From: Hippopus hippopus
Lineage: Eukaryota > Mollusca > Bivalvia > Cardiida > Cardiidae
Reading direction: 5' to 3'
Length of the DNA stretch: 64,000 bases
Assembly: GCA_946811185.2 (NCBI GenBank)
Contig: OX328107.1
Coordinates: 27,239,587 to 27,303,586, forward strand
Part shown: positions 1-9,094 of the stretch, one piece after another
How the letters are laid out: every line of letters starts with the position of its first letter
Numbering within the stretch: the stretch's first letter is position 1
Position numbers and translations under genes: made by a program
Notes under the pieces: generated by a model
Databases searched by the model: none
What the model was told of the DNA's origin: nothing
The model's input: the letters and a program-made list of their open reading frames with translations, nothing else

Positions 1-1080
1 TAAGGAAATAAACGATAAGACTGGAACCCAGGTTATCCCCTGCTATACATCGGTACATTATGCTGGCCGGAACTACTTCGAAATGACACATATTGTGATT
101 TCAACAGATTTACCTTTTTCTTTTCACGGGTCTCCGGAATCAAAACTTGGCCACGCTGATGCCTAACAATAACCTATTCATTAATCATAATGTCAAGGAC
201 AACTTTGATAGAAGAAAAAGATATTTCTTTGAAAGAGAAAATTTTGTATAAACATTTGATGATTCAAAGGAATTTATTTCATTGAAATTTTACTTCTCAT
301 AAAGACAAAATAATGTTGTCAACAGAGAAAAGAGGTCTATCAGCGATACGTCATTCAAAAAAGCTATCCGATTGGTTAGTTCAGGGGTCGTAAATTTACA
401 TATACGATCCCTCTGGTTAGTTGTTTATGCATTGTGGAGTGGAAGTAGGTCTGAATGACGTCATTTTAGTAGGTTTCGATTGGCTTATTACAGCTACAGT
501 TTATTTGTTGCTGTAGCAACACCATTCTAACAATCAACTGATCCAAAGTATTTTGCATTTGTCAAAAACAATGCTTTTTAAGAATTCGATTTCATTCCTT
601 CTAGAAATTTGAAGTTTCTTCTTGCTGATCTGATTAAATTTACAATAGTCTCGACATTATTTTGTTCTTATGTACTCGAGAAGTATCGAACTACTTAAAA
701 GGCGTTTGGATAATGCTGTTCAGAGGCATTTGCAGCAAACTGCCGAGCGCTGACATATGAAGGCGAGAATGAAAATCTCGCCTTCAAAAAACCAGTACCA
801 GTTATCCGGTCAAGTTACAGAAATTAATAAAGCCAAAACAACACAGTTTTTCGAACTGTTTTCGGGAAAGTATTTGCGTTAATGTTAATATCGTTCATTT
901 GAATAATTAGCAAAGTCGCTCATATAGAATTAGGTCTACCCGAAGCATATTATTAGATTTTTGTTTGCAATGAAAGGTCCAGGGTTATATCATTTGGCTG
1001 ACTTGAAACCTGTCTTTATTTGGAGCAGGGACCAGCACTTTTTATGTTCCGTTTCAAAATTTGATTTCCTGAATACCCTT
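1..1080. other. Left-edge non-coding stretch, presumed ANKS1 intron
   Basis: I see no exon that I can support here. The next ANKS1 exon would have to accept phase 1 on the minus strand and none was recognised. The stretch holds a short hairpin at about 763-786 (GGCGAGA...TCTCGCC) and the CRE/CCAAT cluster listed separately. It has no TM1 copy, unlike the rest of the locus. Confidence 0.5.
340..490. promoter_or_regulatory. CRE/CCAAT cluster, possible internal promoter or enhancer
   Basis: Within 150 bp there is a full palindromic CRE (TGACGTCA, 456-463), a half CRE (ACGTCA near 347) and two ATTGG (inverted CCAAT) boxes near 372 and 479. CREB/ATF and NF-Y sites in such proximity are typical of animal promoters. 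Here the cluster lies in the presumed intron downstream of the ANKS1 ankyrin exons, so an alternative promoter for a shorter ANKS1 isoform is one reading. Chance occurrence is also possible. Confidence 0.25.
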
Positions 1081-1315
1081 AATTCTCGTATTCAATAATG
1101 GAATGGCCATTTTGTCTTTCGTCTATTGTAAGTTAAATATTCATCTGAAAAACTTGTTTTACTATCTCCTACAAGTGGATTCTTTGGACCCTGGTAGCCT
1201 TTTCCTTCAAGATTGTTAAAACTTATATAAGGTTAAACTAGACCTGACTGCATATAATTTAAAAAAAAATATTCTGATGTCCAAGTCTGTGCAACTTCCC
1301 AGACAGTACAAGTAC

Positions 1316-1499
1316 CTTTAATTGCTTGTGTAATTTCTGTGAAAGATTTCTGCTGGGCCTGATGAGCGCTCAGTAACTCGAGTGCTGTCCGCCCCTCTCT
1401 ATCACACAAGTTAATGTCTATACCATGTTCCAGCAGTATTCGCACAACTTCTAGTTTACCATGTAATGCTGCTTCATGTAGGGCAGACCCCATCTCAGT
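1316..1499 (-). CDS. ANKS1-like gene, exon 6 (last ankyrin repeat)
   Basis: This is the sixth exon of the minus-strand ANKS1A/B-like gene. It is bounded by a TTTTACAG acceptor and an AAAG|GTACTT donor. It enters in phase 0 and leaves in phase 1 (61 codons plus 1 base). It encodes TEMGSALHEAALHGKLEVV, then a full ankyrin helix pair (RILLEHGIDINLCDREG) and the start of the next unit (RTALELL). This aligns with the sixth ankyrin repeat of vertebrate ANKS1A, where the same GSALHEAAL motif occurs. The downstream part of the protein (linker, SAM domains, PTB domain) is not in the window, so the gene runs off the left edge. Reading past the donor meets no homologous sequence, which supports the splice call. 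Confidence 0.85.
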
Positions 1500-2109
1500 C
1501 TGTAAAATAAGTGTGTATTCTAGAAACTGAAAATGAGGGGGGATTTTCCCCCTCCATCTAAAATTAGGCGGGACAATTTTCGAATAGATAGAAAACATAA
1601 AGCTCGTATAGCAGACATTGTTTCCTGTCCAAGACTATACAGTATACTCACTGACCTGTTTACATGTCAAAAGATTTCTGGAATATCTTTCTTCAGAAGT
1701 TAAATTCACTCTCGAAAAACAGAAAAGAGCAAGACAGTTTTGAAATTCATTCTGATATAATTCATTGCAAAAACACTAGTCTTAGACAAGGTAAGGTGGA
1801 ATGTTTTGGACCAGGTTGTTTTGGGGGTGGGCCGTTTTGACCCACTTCCTGTCAAGGGAGTTTACTATAATGGACGTAATATGTTGCAAAACAGCTTCAG
1901 CAATGGGTCTGAACTCATGCGGAATCTTAAAAATCGCACTTCCTAGAATACACTCTGAAACATATATATGTATACCTAGAACTGGATTATTTTGCATAGA
2001 TCTGCATTTTTTCAACTATATCAGTTCCAACCTGACACCAATGTTCCCTTCTTTTTTAACCCTTAACCAAATGACAGAATTTATATTTGTCCATATTGAA
2101 ATTTTTTTG

Positions 2110-2240
2110 TAAATGGAATAAGAAATGTGGCTCAAATGATTTGTTGTAGAAAACATTGTAGAAAGTGGAGAAAATGCTGGTAACTGGCATTTTCTCCATT
2201 TCCCACAATGCTTTCAAAAGCCTCCTTTCTCTGAGCTGTT
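2110..2240 (-). mobile_element. TM1 MITE, fragment
   Basis: The core palindrome is diverged (about 2150-2222). The right arm ends at GAGCTGTTAAA, where it abuts a tandem-repeat element. The outer left end is missing. Confidence 0.7.
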
Positions 2241-2876
2241 AAACAAGAGGGCCACTGGCCCTAAAGCACTCACCTGTGTAAAGTGATCTAGGGTTGATAA
2301 AGCTGAATAGATCCTGATTTTAATTATGTAAAACACATTGAGTATAAGTAACCTAAATTTTGACCAGACATGACCAAGTTCCCAACTTGTACAAGATATC
2401 AACAAGACAATCATTCTGACGGAGTTTCAAGAGTATCAGGCCAAAATGTGGCCTCTAGACTGCACACTAAGTTTTTCAATGATTTAGCCTAGTGACCTAC
2501 TTTTTGACCTGACATGACCTAATTCAAACTTGTATGAGATATCATCACGACAAACACTCTGACCTAGTTTCACGAGTATCAGTCTGAAAATGTAGCCTCT
2601 AGAGTGCACACAAGGTTTTTCTAAGACTTGGCCCAGTGACCTATTTTTTGACCTGAATGACCCACTTCTAACTTGTCCAAGTTATCATCAAGACAAACAT
2701 TCTGATTAAATTTCAAGAGTATCTCACTGAAAATGTGGCCTCTAGAGTGCACACAAGATAATTGTTAACGAACGCACAATGCATGACAGACAACGCAATT
2801 ATGGATGAAGGACGATGGACACAGCATGATCACAAAAGCTCAACTTGAGCACTCCGTGCTCAGGTGAGCTAAAAAC
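2236..2876 (-). repeat. ~140-bp tandem-repeat element with hairpin ends
   Basis: It begins with GAGGGCCACTGGCCC and ends with the palindrome GAGCACTCCGTGCTC followed by AGGTGAGC. Inside are several diverged copies of a unit of about 140 bp, marked by recurring GTGGCCTCTAGAGTGCACAC. It is the reverse-orientation relative of the arrays at 37.8 and 57.0 kb. Confidence 0.75.
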
Positions 2877-2888
2877 AGCATTTTTTGA

Positions 2889-3087
2889 TAAAGGCTTAAC
2901 CTTAGGCTGCTAAGCATGATTCACTGACCTTTTGAGGACAGTGCAGATCAAGATCAGACTGCACAGAATGTGCAGTGTAATCTTTGGTCTGCACTGTCCA
3001 GTAAGGACATATTGGCAGCAAAAAATTACCTTTGTAACACCAACAGTTGGGTTTTTGCTATCCGCTTAAAAGTTTCAGTTCACTTAT
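2889..3087 (+). mobile_element. TM2 MITE (TTAACCCTTAGGCTGCTAAG family)
   Basis: It starts with TTAACCTTAGGCTGCTAAG and carries the inner inverted repeat GATCAAGATCAGACTGCAC...GTGCAG...GATC typical of the family. It runs directly into a TM1 copy that starts at 3085. The right end is diverged. Confidence 0.7.
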
Positions 3088-3312
3088 CCCTTTACCAAAC
3101 AATCTCTGGTTTTTACGACCCTGAGATAGAAGCCATTTGAAAACATTGTCGGAAAAGGAGAAAATGCTGGTAACCTGCATTTTCTCCGTTTCCCACAATG
3201 TTTTCTACCCTGCTGGAAACAAATTTCAGTTTTTGAGTTACGTTTATTTTGTAGTTTGCAAGTGCTTTCGATTTGGACCAGTCTAAAATTTTGTCGTTTG
3301 GTAAAGAGTTAT
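3085..3312 (+). mobile_element. TM1 MITE, nearly complete
   Basis: Left end TATCCCTTTACCAAACAATC, right end TTTGGTAAAGAGTTAT; the TTAA has mutated at both ends. The core is at about 3155-3215 with a centre mismatch (GGTAACCTG). Confidence 0.85.
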
Positions 3313-3554
3313 CTAGAAGGCTAAGGGTAAACATGAGACATACATATTGGCAACTTTTCTATACTGTAGAAAAGGTCAGCCAGAGAGGATCACTCATCTG
3401 TCATTTTATAGATAGAAATTGCCTCTACATATTTTACTCATTACCATATAAACATGATACATTGTGTCTCAGCAGTAGACAGCTCTTTAAAATACTGCTG
3501 GAAAAGAAGCAAATGCTTATAACAGGTAATTTCTTTTTAGTCCCAAAATATCTT

Positions 3555-3606
3555 AAATTATGTCAATAGTTACCAGTATTTTCTTCTTTTCCCACAATGT
3601 TTAAAA
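3555..3606. mobile_element. TM1 MITE, core fragment
   Basis: Only half of the palindrome (GTTACCAGTATTTTCTTC to CACAATG) is recognisable. A more distant relative may extend to about 3475. Confidence 0.4.
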
Positions 3607-3760
3607 TGGTATATTCCACTCAGTAATAAGGATATAAGTGTGTTTCGTAAAGACTAAAGACTAAAACATAAACTCAAAAGAAGACATTTTCATTCCCTTT
3701 ATATATTTCTCATTCATGTTGATTTTATTTGTTATACGCCTAAAAATAAAGCAACTTTCA

Positions 3761-3989
3761 TTCACCCTTTACCACACAATCCCGACTTTTAACGACCCCG
3801 AGAGAGAAGCCTTTTGAAAACATTGTAAGAAAAGGAGAAAATGCTGGTAACCAGCATTTTCTCCTTTTACCACAATGTTTTCTACCCTTCCCAAACTAAA
3901 TTTCAATTTTTCAGTCACATTTATTTTGTCGTCTGCAAATGCTTTCAATTTGGACCAGTCTAAAATTTTGTCGTTTGGTAAAGAGTTAA
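3761..3989 (+). mobile_element. TM1 MITE, complete reference copy (229 bp)
   Basis: This copy shows the whole family plan. The left end is CCCTTTACCACACAATCCC, followed by GACTTTTAACGACCCCGAG. The core palindrome covers about 3815-3882. The long right arm carries TTTGTCGTCTGCAAATGC and TTTCAATTTGGACCAGTC. The right end is TTTGGTAAAGAGTTAA. The outermost ends (CCCTTTACCA against the complement CTCTTTACCA) form a short imperfect terminal inverted repeat, and the two arms are otherwise unrelated. It has no coding capacity. TTAA flanks and CCC-type termini resemble piggyBac-superfamily elements; that classification is an inference. Confidence 0.9.
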
Positions 3990-4217
3990 AGGTCAGTTTT
4001 ATCAACTGAACCAACCTTGACTTGTCACCTGCATATTGTTTGACTTTGGATCAGTCTAGGAATTTGTTTAGTTAAAGAGAGTTAAATACACTGTTGTATG
4101 CTATGTACAATTTCAGATGCCTTGGTGAACAGAGTACATCCAAGATCAGACTGCACACAACAAACAGTCTGAACTTAGATGTAAACCATCCATATTTTCT
4201 TCCCCATATTTTGTAGT

Positions 4218-4439
4218 CTAAACTCTTTATGACACAACAAAATCTTACTCTGGTCCAAATTAAAAGCATTTGCACACAACCTATCAAACTTAGTTGAAAT
4301 TTTCTATGACAGTGTAGAAAACCTTGTGGGAAAAGGAGAAAATGCTGGTTACCAGCATTTTCTCCTTTTCCCACTATGTTTCCAAAAGGCTATTTCCTCA
4401 GGGTCACTAAAACTTGAGTTCATTTTGCAAAGGGTTTAC
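4218..4439 (-). mobile_element. TM1 MITE, complete but diverged
   Basis: It runs from AACTCTTTATGACACAAC to GCAAAGGGTTTA. The core at about 4316-4382 is nearly perfect with centre GGTTACC. It lies between ANKS1 exons 5 and 6, ending about 90 bp from exon 5. Confidence 0.85.
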
Positions 4440-4529
4440 CAATGTCAAAGTACAACAAACCAAACTGTTTCGCAATTTTGAAAAGTCCTTTTCTATTTCA
4501 CTGAGTATATATCTAAACAGGTAACATAC

Positions 4530-4751
4530 CACAGTCTGGACATCAAATTTGCTGTTCAGGAGTACTTCAACAATCTCCTTATGTCCATTTCTTGAAGCCA
4601 GGTGTAAGGTGGACTGTGTGCAGGCTGGTCTCTGGGAGAGGTCAGGACAGGATATCAGCAACAGCTGTACAACCTCTAGACGTCCATATTGAGCCGCTAG
4701 ATCCAGGGCCGACTCTTCATTCAAATTACGTATGGTGGGGTTAGCATGCTT
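4530..4751 (-). CDS. ANKS1-like gene, exon 5 (ankyrin repeats 4-5)
   Basis: This exon has 74 codons in phase 0, with acceptor TATATTGTAG and donor TG|GTATGT. Translation begins KHANPTIRNLNEESALDLAA and continues through QYGRLEVVQLLL and STLHLASRNGHKEIVEVLL. These match the vertebrate ANKS1 segments around PTMRN, LDLAALYGRLEVV and TPLHLAARNGHK. Two canonical ankyrin units (TxLHxA...GH..IVE.LL) are visible. Ankyrin repeats of this scaffold family mediate protein-protein contacts in receptor tyrosine kinase and ephrin signalling (family knowledge). The acceptor is unusual in having a MITE boundary only 29 bp upstream (4780). Confidence 0.92.
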
Positions 4752-4779
4752 CTACAATATATCAAAAACATATCTATCA

Positions 4780-5099
4780 TCAACCCTATACCACACAATC
4801 TGAAGTTTTGATGACCTTGTATGAGATAGAAGGCTTTTCAAAACATTATAGGAAAAGGAAAAAATGCTGGTAACCAGCTTTTTCTTCTTTTTCAACAATG
4901 TTTCTACCCTTTCAAAGAAATTTGCAGATAACAAGTTCAATGTGGCTCCCATGATGGAATTTGTCTTTGATAGGGTTAAAAACATTGTGGGAAAAGGAGA
5001 AAATGCTGGTTATCAGCATTTTCAGCTTTTCCCACAATGTTTTCAAGAAACCTTCTTCCTCAGGGTTGTTGAAACTTGGGATTTTACGGTAAAGGGTTC
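4780..5099. mobile_element. Chimeric TM1 pair: left half '+' joined to a '-' copy
   Basis: A '+' copy (4780-4915) with left end CAACCCTATACCACACAATC stops after its core. It is joined at AAATTTGCAGATAAC to most of a '-' copy that ends GGTAAAGGGTTC. Two full cores (about 4848-4908 and 4980-5045) sit 130 bp apart. The left end is 29 bp from the ANKS1 exon 5 acceptor. Confidence 0.8.
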
Positions 5100-5359
5100 A
5101 CTCTTTTGCCATCACAGGCTATGTAAGCAGCTAATGCAGACAGCATAGATCCAGATCAGGCTACAGTGAATCATCAGTCTGATATGTGCAACATGACTGA
5201 TTCTAAACCACTACCATAGCCATAATTTCATTTCCAGTTAAATTGCATTGTTGGCTAAAACAGGGATAAATTAGAGCTGTCACTAAATGTGACTTAATAC
5301 CTCCGCCAGCGCTTTGACAGAAACAGGCAATTTAACAAAAGATTTTCTAAGTTGAAGGG

Positions 5360-5585
5360 GAGATTACCCTTGAATCATAGGGAGTAGATGATTGAAAACT
5401 GTGTCTTGCACAACTTCAATATATGATCAATATATGTGCAAAGTTTCAATACAATTTAAGGAAAACTGTAGGAGTTTGCGACACAAAATTACTAGTATTT
5501 TGTACACAGACGGACGGACGGACAGACAGGCCGATTCCAGTATACCCCTGAAAACATTCGTTTTGCGGGGGTATAAAAAAGCAGG
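5360..5585 (+). repeat. Dispersed repeat with (ACGG)n and GGGGGTATAA end
   Basis: The tail carries CAGACGGACGGACGGACAGAC followed by GTTTTGCGGGGGTATAA. This end-structure is typical of a non-autonomous dispersed repeat. Its class cannot be assigned from one copy. Confidence 0.45.
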
Positions 5586-5607
5586 TAATTTAGTAAAAAT
5601 GTTAAGC

Positions 5608-5829
5608 ACATAACAAAGTTTTAGACATTACATATTGGAAGCACATGCAGACAACAAATTCAGTTTTGCTAAAATGATGGTATTTATCTGTGAAAGGGTA
5701 GAAAACCTAGTGGTTACCAGCATTTTTTCCTTTTACTAAAATGTTTTCAAAAGTGTATCCTTTTACTACAATGTTTCCATACGCATAATTGAGTTTGTAA
5801 AAACATTGGATTGTTCAGTAAAGAATTAA
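5608..5829 (-). mobile_element. TM1 MITE, internally deleted
   Basis: The left palindrome half is lost (GTGGTTACCAGCATTTT remains). An extra CCTTTTACTACAATGTTT duplication lies near 5759. The right end GTAAAGAATTAA shares its TTAA with the next copy. Confidence 0.75.
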
Positions 5830-6051
5830 CCCTTTACCACACAATCCTGACTTTAAACGACCCTCAGAAATATGGGTCTTGAAAAAAATTGTGGGAAAGG
5901 AAAAATGCTGTAAACTAGCATTTTCTCCTTTTCCCAGACTGTTTTCTATCCATCCATAGACAATTAATCATTTTAGCCATATTAATTTTGTCATCTGCTA
6001 GTGCTTTCAGTTTTGATAAGTCTGAAATTTTGTCGTTTGGTTAAGGGTTAA
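5826..6051 (+). mobile_element. TM1 MITE, complete, TTAA shared with the previous copy
   Basis: It runs TTAACCCTTTACCACACAAT to TTTGGTTAAGGGTTAA. The core is partly decayed (about 5880-5947). The right end lies 40 bp from the donor of ANKS1 exon 4. Confidence 0.87.
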
Positions 6052-6091
6052 CTGCAATGCCATGACTAAAAAGGCTATCTACAGAACTAAC

Positions 6092-6166
6092 CTGAAGTAA
6101 AACATCAACAACTGGGACATGGCCATATTGAGCTGCACAGTGTAAAGCAGTATCCCCATTTCCATT
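6092..6166 (-). CDS. ANKS1-like gene, exon 4 (ankyrin repeat 3)
   Basis: This 25-codon exon in phase 0 was found by splice signals and homology, because it is too short to stand out as an ORF. The acceptor is TTTTCTTTTCAG and the donor CAG|GTTAGT. It encodes [20 protein letters not shown] then DVLLQ. This is nearly identical in pattern to vertebrate ANKS1A [21 protein letters not shown]. It links exon 3 (ending VNVNHQ) and exon 5 (starting KHANPT) without frame change. Confidence is high because both splice sites, the phase and the ankyrin consensus agree. Confidence 0.92.
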
Positions 6167-6232
6167 CTGAAAAGAAAATGTATGATCACTGTACATGTTT
6201 GTCCTTCAAAACTAAAATACATGTACATAGCA

Positions 6233-6532
6233 TTTGTTTGTTGGTACGGTGTTTCACGTCATTTTCAACATTACTTCAAATTTATTGTGGCGGCTAGTGC
6301 ACCTATCCATGCTTTTCTGAAGTTTCTTTGCACAATATTGTTTCCAAGCCACTGTACACTTTCCCACATCAACACTGTCAAAACAGTGATCAGCAGTGAG
6401 AGAAAAATGAATCCTATTGCAATGATTATCATCAATTATTGGCAAGAAATTCACCAAGCTGGGGATTCGAACCAGCGACCCCCTGATTTCAAGTCCTGTT
6501 TGCTACTGACTGGGCTATCAGGCTCCCATCAA
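6233..6532 (-). mobile_element. SINE-A, tRNA-derived, reverse orientation
   Basis: The tRNA-like head is at the right (B box GGGATTCGAACC complement near 6458-6470, then an anticodon-loop-like region). The body carries GCACCTATCCATGCTTTTC and GTTTCCAAGCCACTG, shared with copies at 18.4, 30.9, 45.4, 51.7 and 62.8 kb. Target-site duplications were not resolved here. Confidence 0.75.
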
Positions 6533-6555
6533 TACATAGTGTATATCCTTTGTGA

Positions 6556-6769
6556 TTCCAATTACCAAACGACACAATTTTAGACTGGTCCAAATTCAAA
6601 GCATTTGCAGACAACAAAATAAAAGTGACTGAATTTTGTGAAGGGAAGAAAACATTGTGGGAAAAGGAGAAAATGCTGGTTACCAGCATTTTCTCCTTTT
6701 CCCACAATGTTTTCAGAAGGCTTCTTTTTCAGGGTCGTTAAAAGTCAGGATTGTGTGGTAAAGGGTTAA
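6556..6769 (-). mobile_element. TM1 MITE with a perfect 67-nt core palindrome
   Basis: Positions 6648-6714 form an exact odd palindrome (33-base arms around one centre T). The left end is ATTACCAAACGACAC, the right end TGTGGTAAAGGGTTAA. Confidence 0.92.
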
Positions 6770-6834
6770 TTAATACTGTATACATTCTTGGAAATTCCAA
6801 CAAATCCAATGATCAGATATTGCTTCAAAACTTT

Positions 6835-7017
6835 CAAAGCTCATTAGCGGTAAAAAGTAAAAACTGGGGATGTTAAAATGCGACTAAATTTATTTCATAC
6901 CATCTAAAAGAATGGAAATGATTGTGAAGATGACTACCTTTTATTATACAGTCGATCCAAGTGTTAGTCACTGGCAGGAAAATTGCAAAACTTATTTTCC
7001 TGCCAGCGGCTAACACT
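6835..7017. mobile_element. TM3 MITE, truncated
   Basis: It carries TTTCATACCATCTAAAAG, then TGGAAATGATTGTGAAGATG, and the internal inverted repeat GTGTTAGTCACTGGCAGGAA against TTCCTGCCAGCGGCTAACAC. It matches the central part of the copies at 25.9 and 52.1 kb. Its right end is fused to a TM1 fragment. Confidence 0.7.
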
Positions 7018-7211
7018 TGGACCAACCAGCATTTGCAGATGACAAAAAAAATGGGACTCACTAATTGAAATTTGAGTTTGGAAGGAGAGAAAACATTGTG
7101 AGTATAGGAGAAAATACTGGTTACCAGCATTTTTTCCATTTCCCACTGTGTTTACTAAAACCTTCAGCCTCCGGGTCTTTAAAAGTTGGGATTGTGTGGT
7201 AAAGGGTTAAC
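7018..7211 (-). mobile_element. TM1 MITE lacking its outer left end
   Basis: It starts within the CAGCATTTGCAGATGACAAA arm and has a decayed core (about 7087-7155). Its right end TGTGGTAAAGGGTTAA is intact. Confidence 0.82.
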
Positions 7212-7477
7212 CTTTAGAGCACGGAGTTTATGAGAGGGATCTGATTGAACAATAACCTAAAATTTCTATTTGCAACAATATTTTGCAACAAAGTATAAAC
7301 AATCTATGCAGTTTGTTATAGAAGACTGCAAATCAAAGTCAAACTATGTTTTGGCCAAAAGTTATTATAAAGCAAAAAATGCATGGAATGAACCGAATAT
7401 ACTTTTCTGCATCGGAAAATGTATACTTAAAAGTATAGAAAGCTCATTTATTGCACTATTCTGTGTTAAAAAGCATT

Positions 7478-7552
7478 TTGCCAAAACGTCCTACTTTGCA
7501 CATTTAGCTGGCCAAAACGTCTGTGGCCAAAACGTCCTGGCCAAAACATTCC
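7478..7552 (+). repeat. Short direct repeats of GGCCAAAACGTCC
   Basis: Four spaced units are seen: TGCCAAAACGTCC, GGCCAAAACGTCT, GGCCAAAACGTCC and GGCCAAAACATTCC. Spacings are irregular (12-33 bp). Confidence 0.6.
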
Positions 7553-7667
7553 AGTGCCTTATGGGTTAAGACCAAATAAGGACATTACAGATGATTGACT
7601 GTGTTTACATACATAACTGTGGAAACATTGTTCAGCTGATATGGAAAAAATTCTTCCTGTTACTATG

Positions 7668-7864
7668 GCTTACCCTTTGCCTCAAAATCCTGACTTTTTA
7701 TGACTCTGGGGAAGAAAGCTGTTCAAAGCATAGTGGGAAAAGGAGAAAATACCGATAACCAACATTTCCTCTTTTTCCAATGATGTTTTCCAACCTTTCA
7801 TGGACACATCCCGTATTTTTGCCACATTTGTTAAATCTTTTGTAAATGCTTTGTACATTTTCAC
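7668..7864 (+). mobile_element. TM1 MITE, old diverged copy
   Basis: Left end TTACCCTTTGCCTCAAAATC, then CTGACTTTTTATGACTCTG. The core is degraded (ACCGATAACCAACATTTC) and the right arm is short. Confidence 0.65.
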
Positions 7865-8025
7865 AAATTCTGAAAGTAAGTTTCCACTGCTGTTGTAGGT
7901 GATTTTGGCCATAGTTTAGCATCAGGTGGAAGCCAGTATAGGTTCTCAGTCAGACTGCTAGTTCTCTGTAGTCTGATCTTGATGTTTCCACCCAGCATAA
8001 GCTAATTAAGTCTACAATGGCAGAA

Positions 8026-8240
8026 GTAACCCTCTACCACACAACAAAGTATTTTACTCATCCAAAATGAGTGTATTTGTAGCGGAGAAACTGGGATATT
8101 TCAAATGACAAGATTTGTTTGAAAACACTGTGGGAAAGGAGAAAATGCTGGTTACCAGCATTTTCTCCTTTTCCTATGGTGTTTTCAAAAGCCTCCTTCC
8201 TCAGAAATGTTAAAATTCTGGCTTTGTGGCAAAGGGTTAA
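8026..8240 (-). mobile_element. TM1 MITE, complete
   Basis: It runs from GTAACCCTCTACCACACAAC to GTGGCAAAGGGTTAA, with the core at about 8119-8184. Confidence 0.85.
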
Positions 8241-8327
8241 GAAAACAATACAAAAAGCAGGCTCAGCTGGAGCTCACTTGACAGTATTTCCTATTCTGAT
8301 AGTGGTTTACCATCATTTCATATCCCT

Positions 8328-8564
8328 TTAACACTTTACCACAAAATACCAACTTTTAACAACCCTGAGAAAGAAAGCTTGTGAAAGCATTGTGGGAAAA
8401 GTAGAAAATGCTGGTAACCAGGTACCAGCATTTTCTCCTTTTCACACCATGTTTTCCACTCTTCCAACAAACAAATTTCAAATTTTTAGTCACATTTAGT
8501 TTGTCGTCTGCAAATGCTTTCAATTTGGACTGGTCTGAATTTTTGTCGTTTGGTACAGAGTTAA
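8328..8564 (+). mobile_element. TM1 MITE, complete
   Basis: It runs TTAACACTTTACCACAAAAT to GTACAGAGTTAA. The centre holds a small duplication (GGTAACCAGGTACCAG). Its right TTAA is also the left TTAA of the next copy. Confidence 0.88.
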
Positions 8565-8788
8565 CTCTTTATCAAGCAACAAAATAATCAGACTTGTCCA
8601 ATTGAAGTGTTTCCAGTCAGCAAGTCAGACAAGACTCAAATGATGAAATTTGTGTGTGTCAGGGTGGTAAACATTGTGGGAAAAGGTGAAAATGCTACTT
8701 ACCAGCATTTTCTCCTTTTTTCACAATGTTTGCAAATGGCCTCTTCTTCAGGGTCATTAAAACTTGGGATCATGTGGTGAAGGGTTAG
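8561..8788 (-). mobile_element. TM1 MITE sharing TTAA with its neighbour
   Basis: It runs TTAACTCTTTATCAAGCAAC to GTGGTGAAGGGTTAG. The core at about 8667-8732 has centre CTTACCAGC. Confidence 0.85.
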
Positions 8789-8859
8789 GGTAAAGGTTGT
8801 TTTGGCCTATTAAAAACTATACTTAATGCATGTGAAGAAAAACACAAATTTACACTGTA

Positions 8860-8955
8860 ATACCTTTCCACAATACCGAAAACATCATGAGAAAAGGAGC
8901 AATTGCCACTGCTACAAGCAACTGCTTCTTCTTTTCCCAAATATATCTGAAGCTG
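8860..8955. mobile_element. Variant hairpin related to the TM1 core
   Basis: It carries AAAACATCATGAGAAAAGG, then a new centre AGCAATTGCCACTGCTACAAG, then CTTCTTTTCCC. The same replaced centre recurs at 44.65 kb (GGAGCAGCTGCTTGC), so this may be a small subfamily. Confidence 0.4.
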
Positions 8956-9094
8956 TCAAATGCATGGGATTTTTTTTTCAATTCATAAAGCTATGGTATA
9001 TGCAATATCATTTACAAAGTGTGTAGAAGCAGTGACATGGACATCTGAAAGGTTGATAAAAACATTTTCTCTTCCTGCCACATTATTTTCAAAA

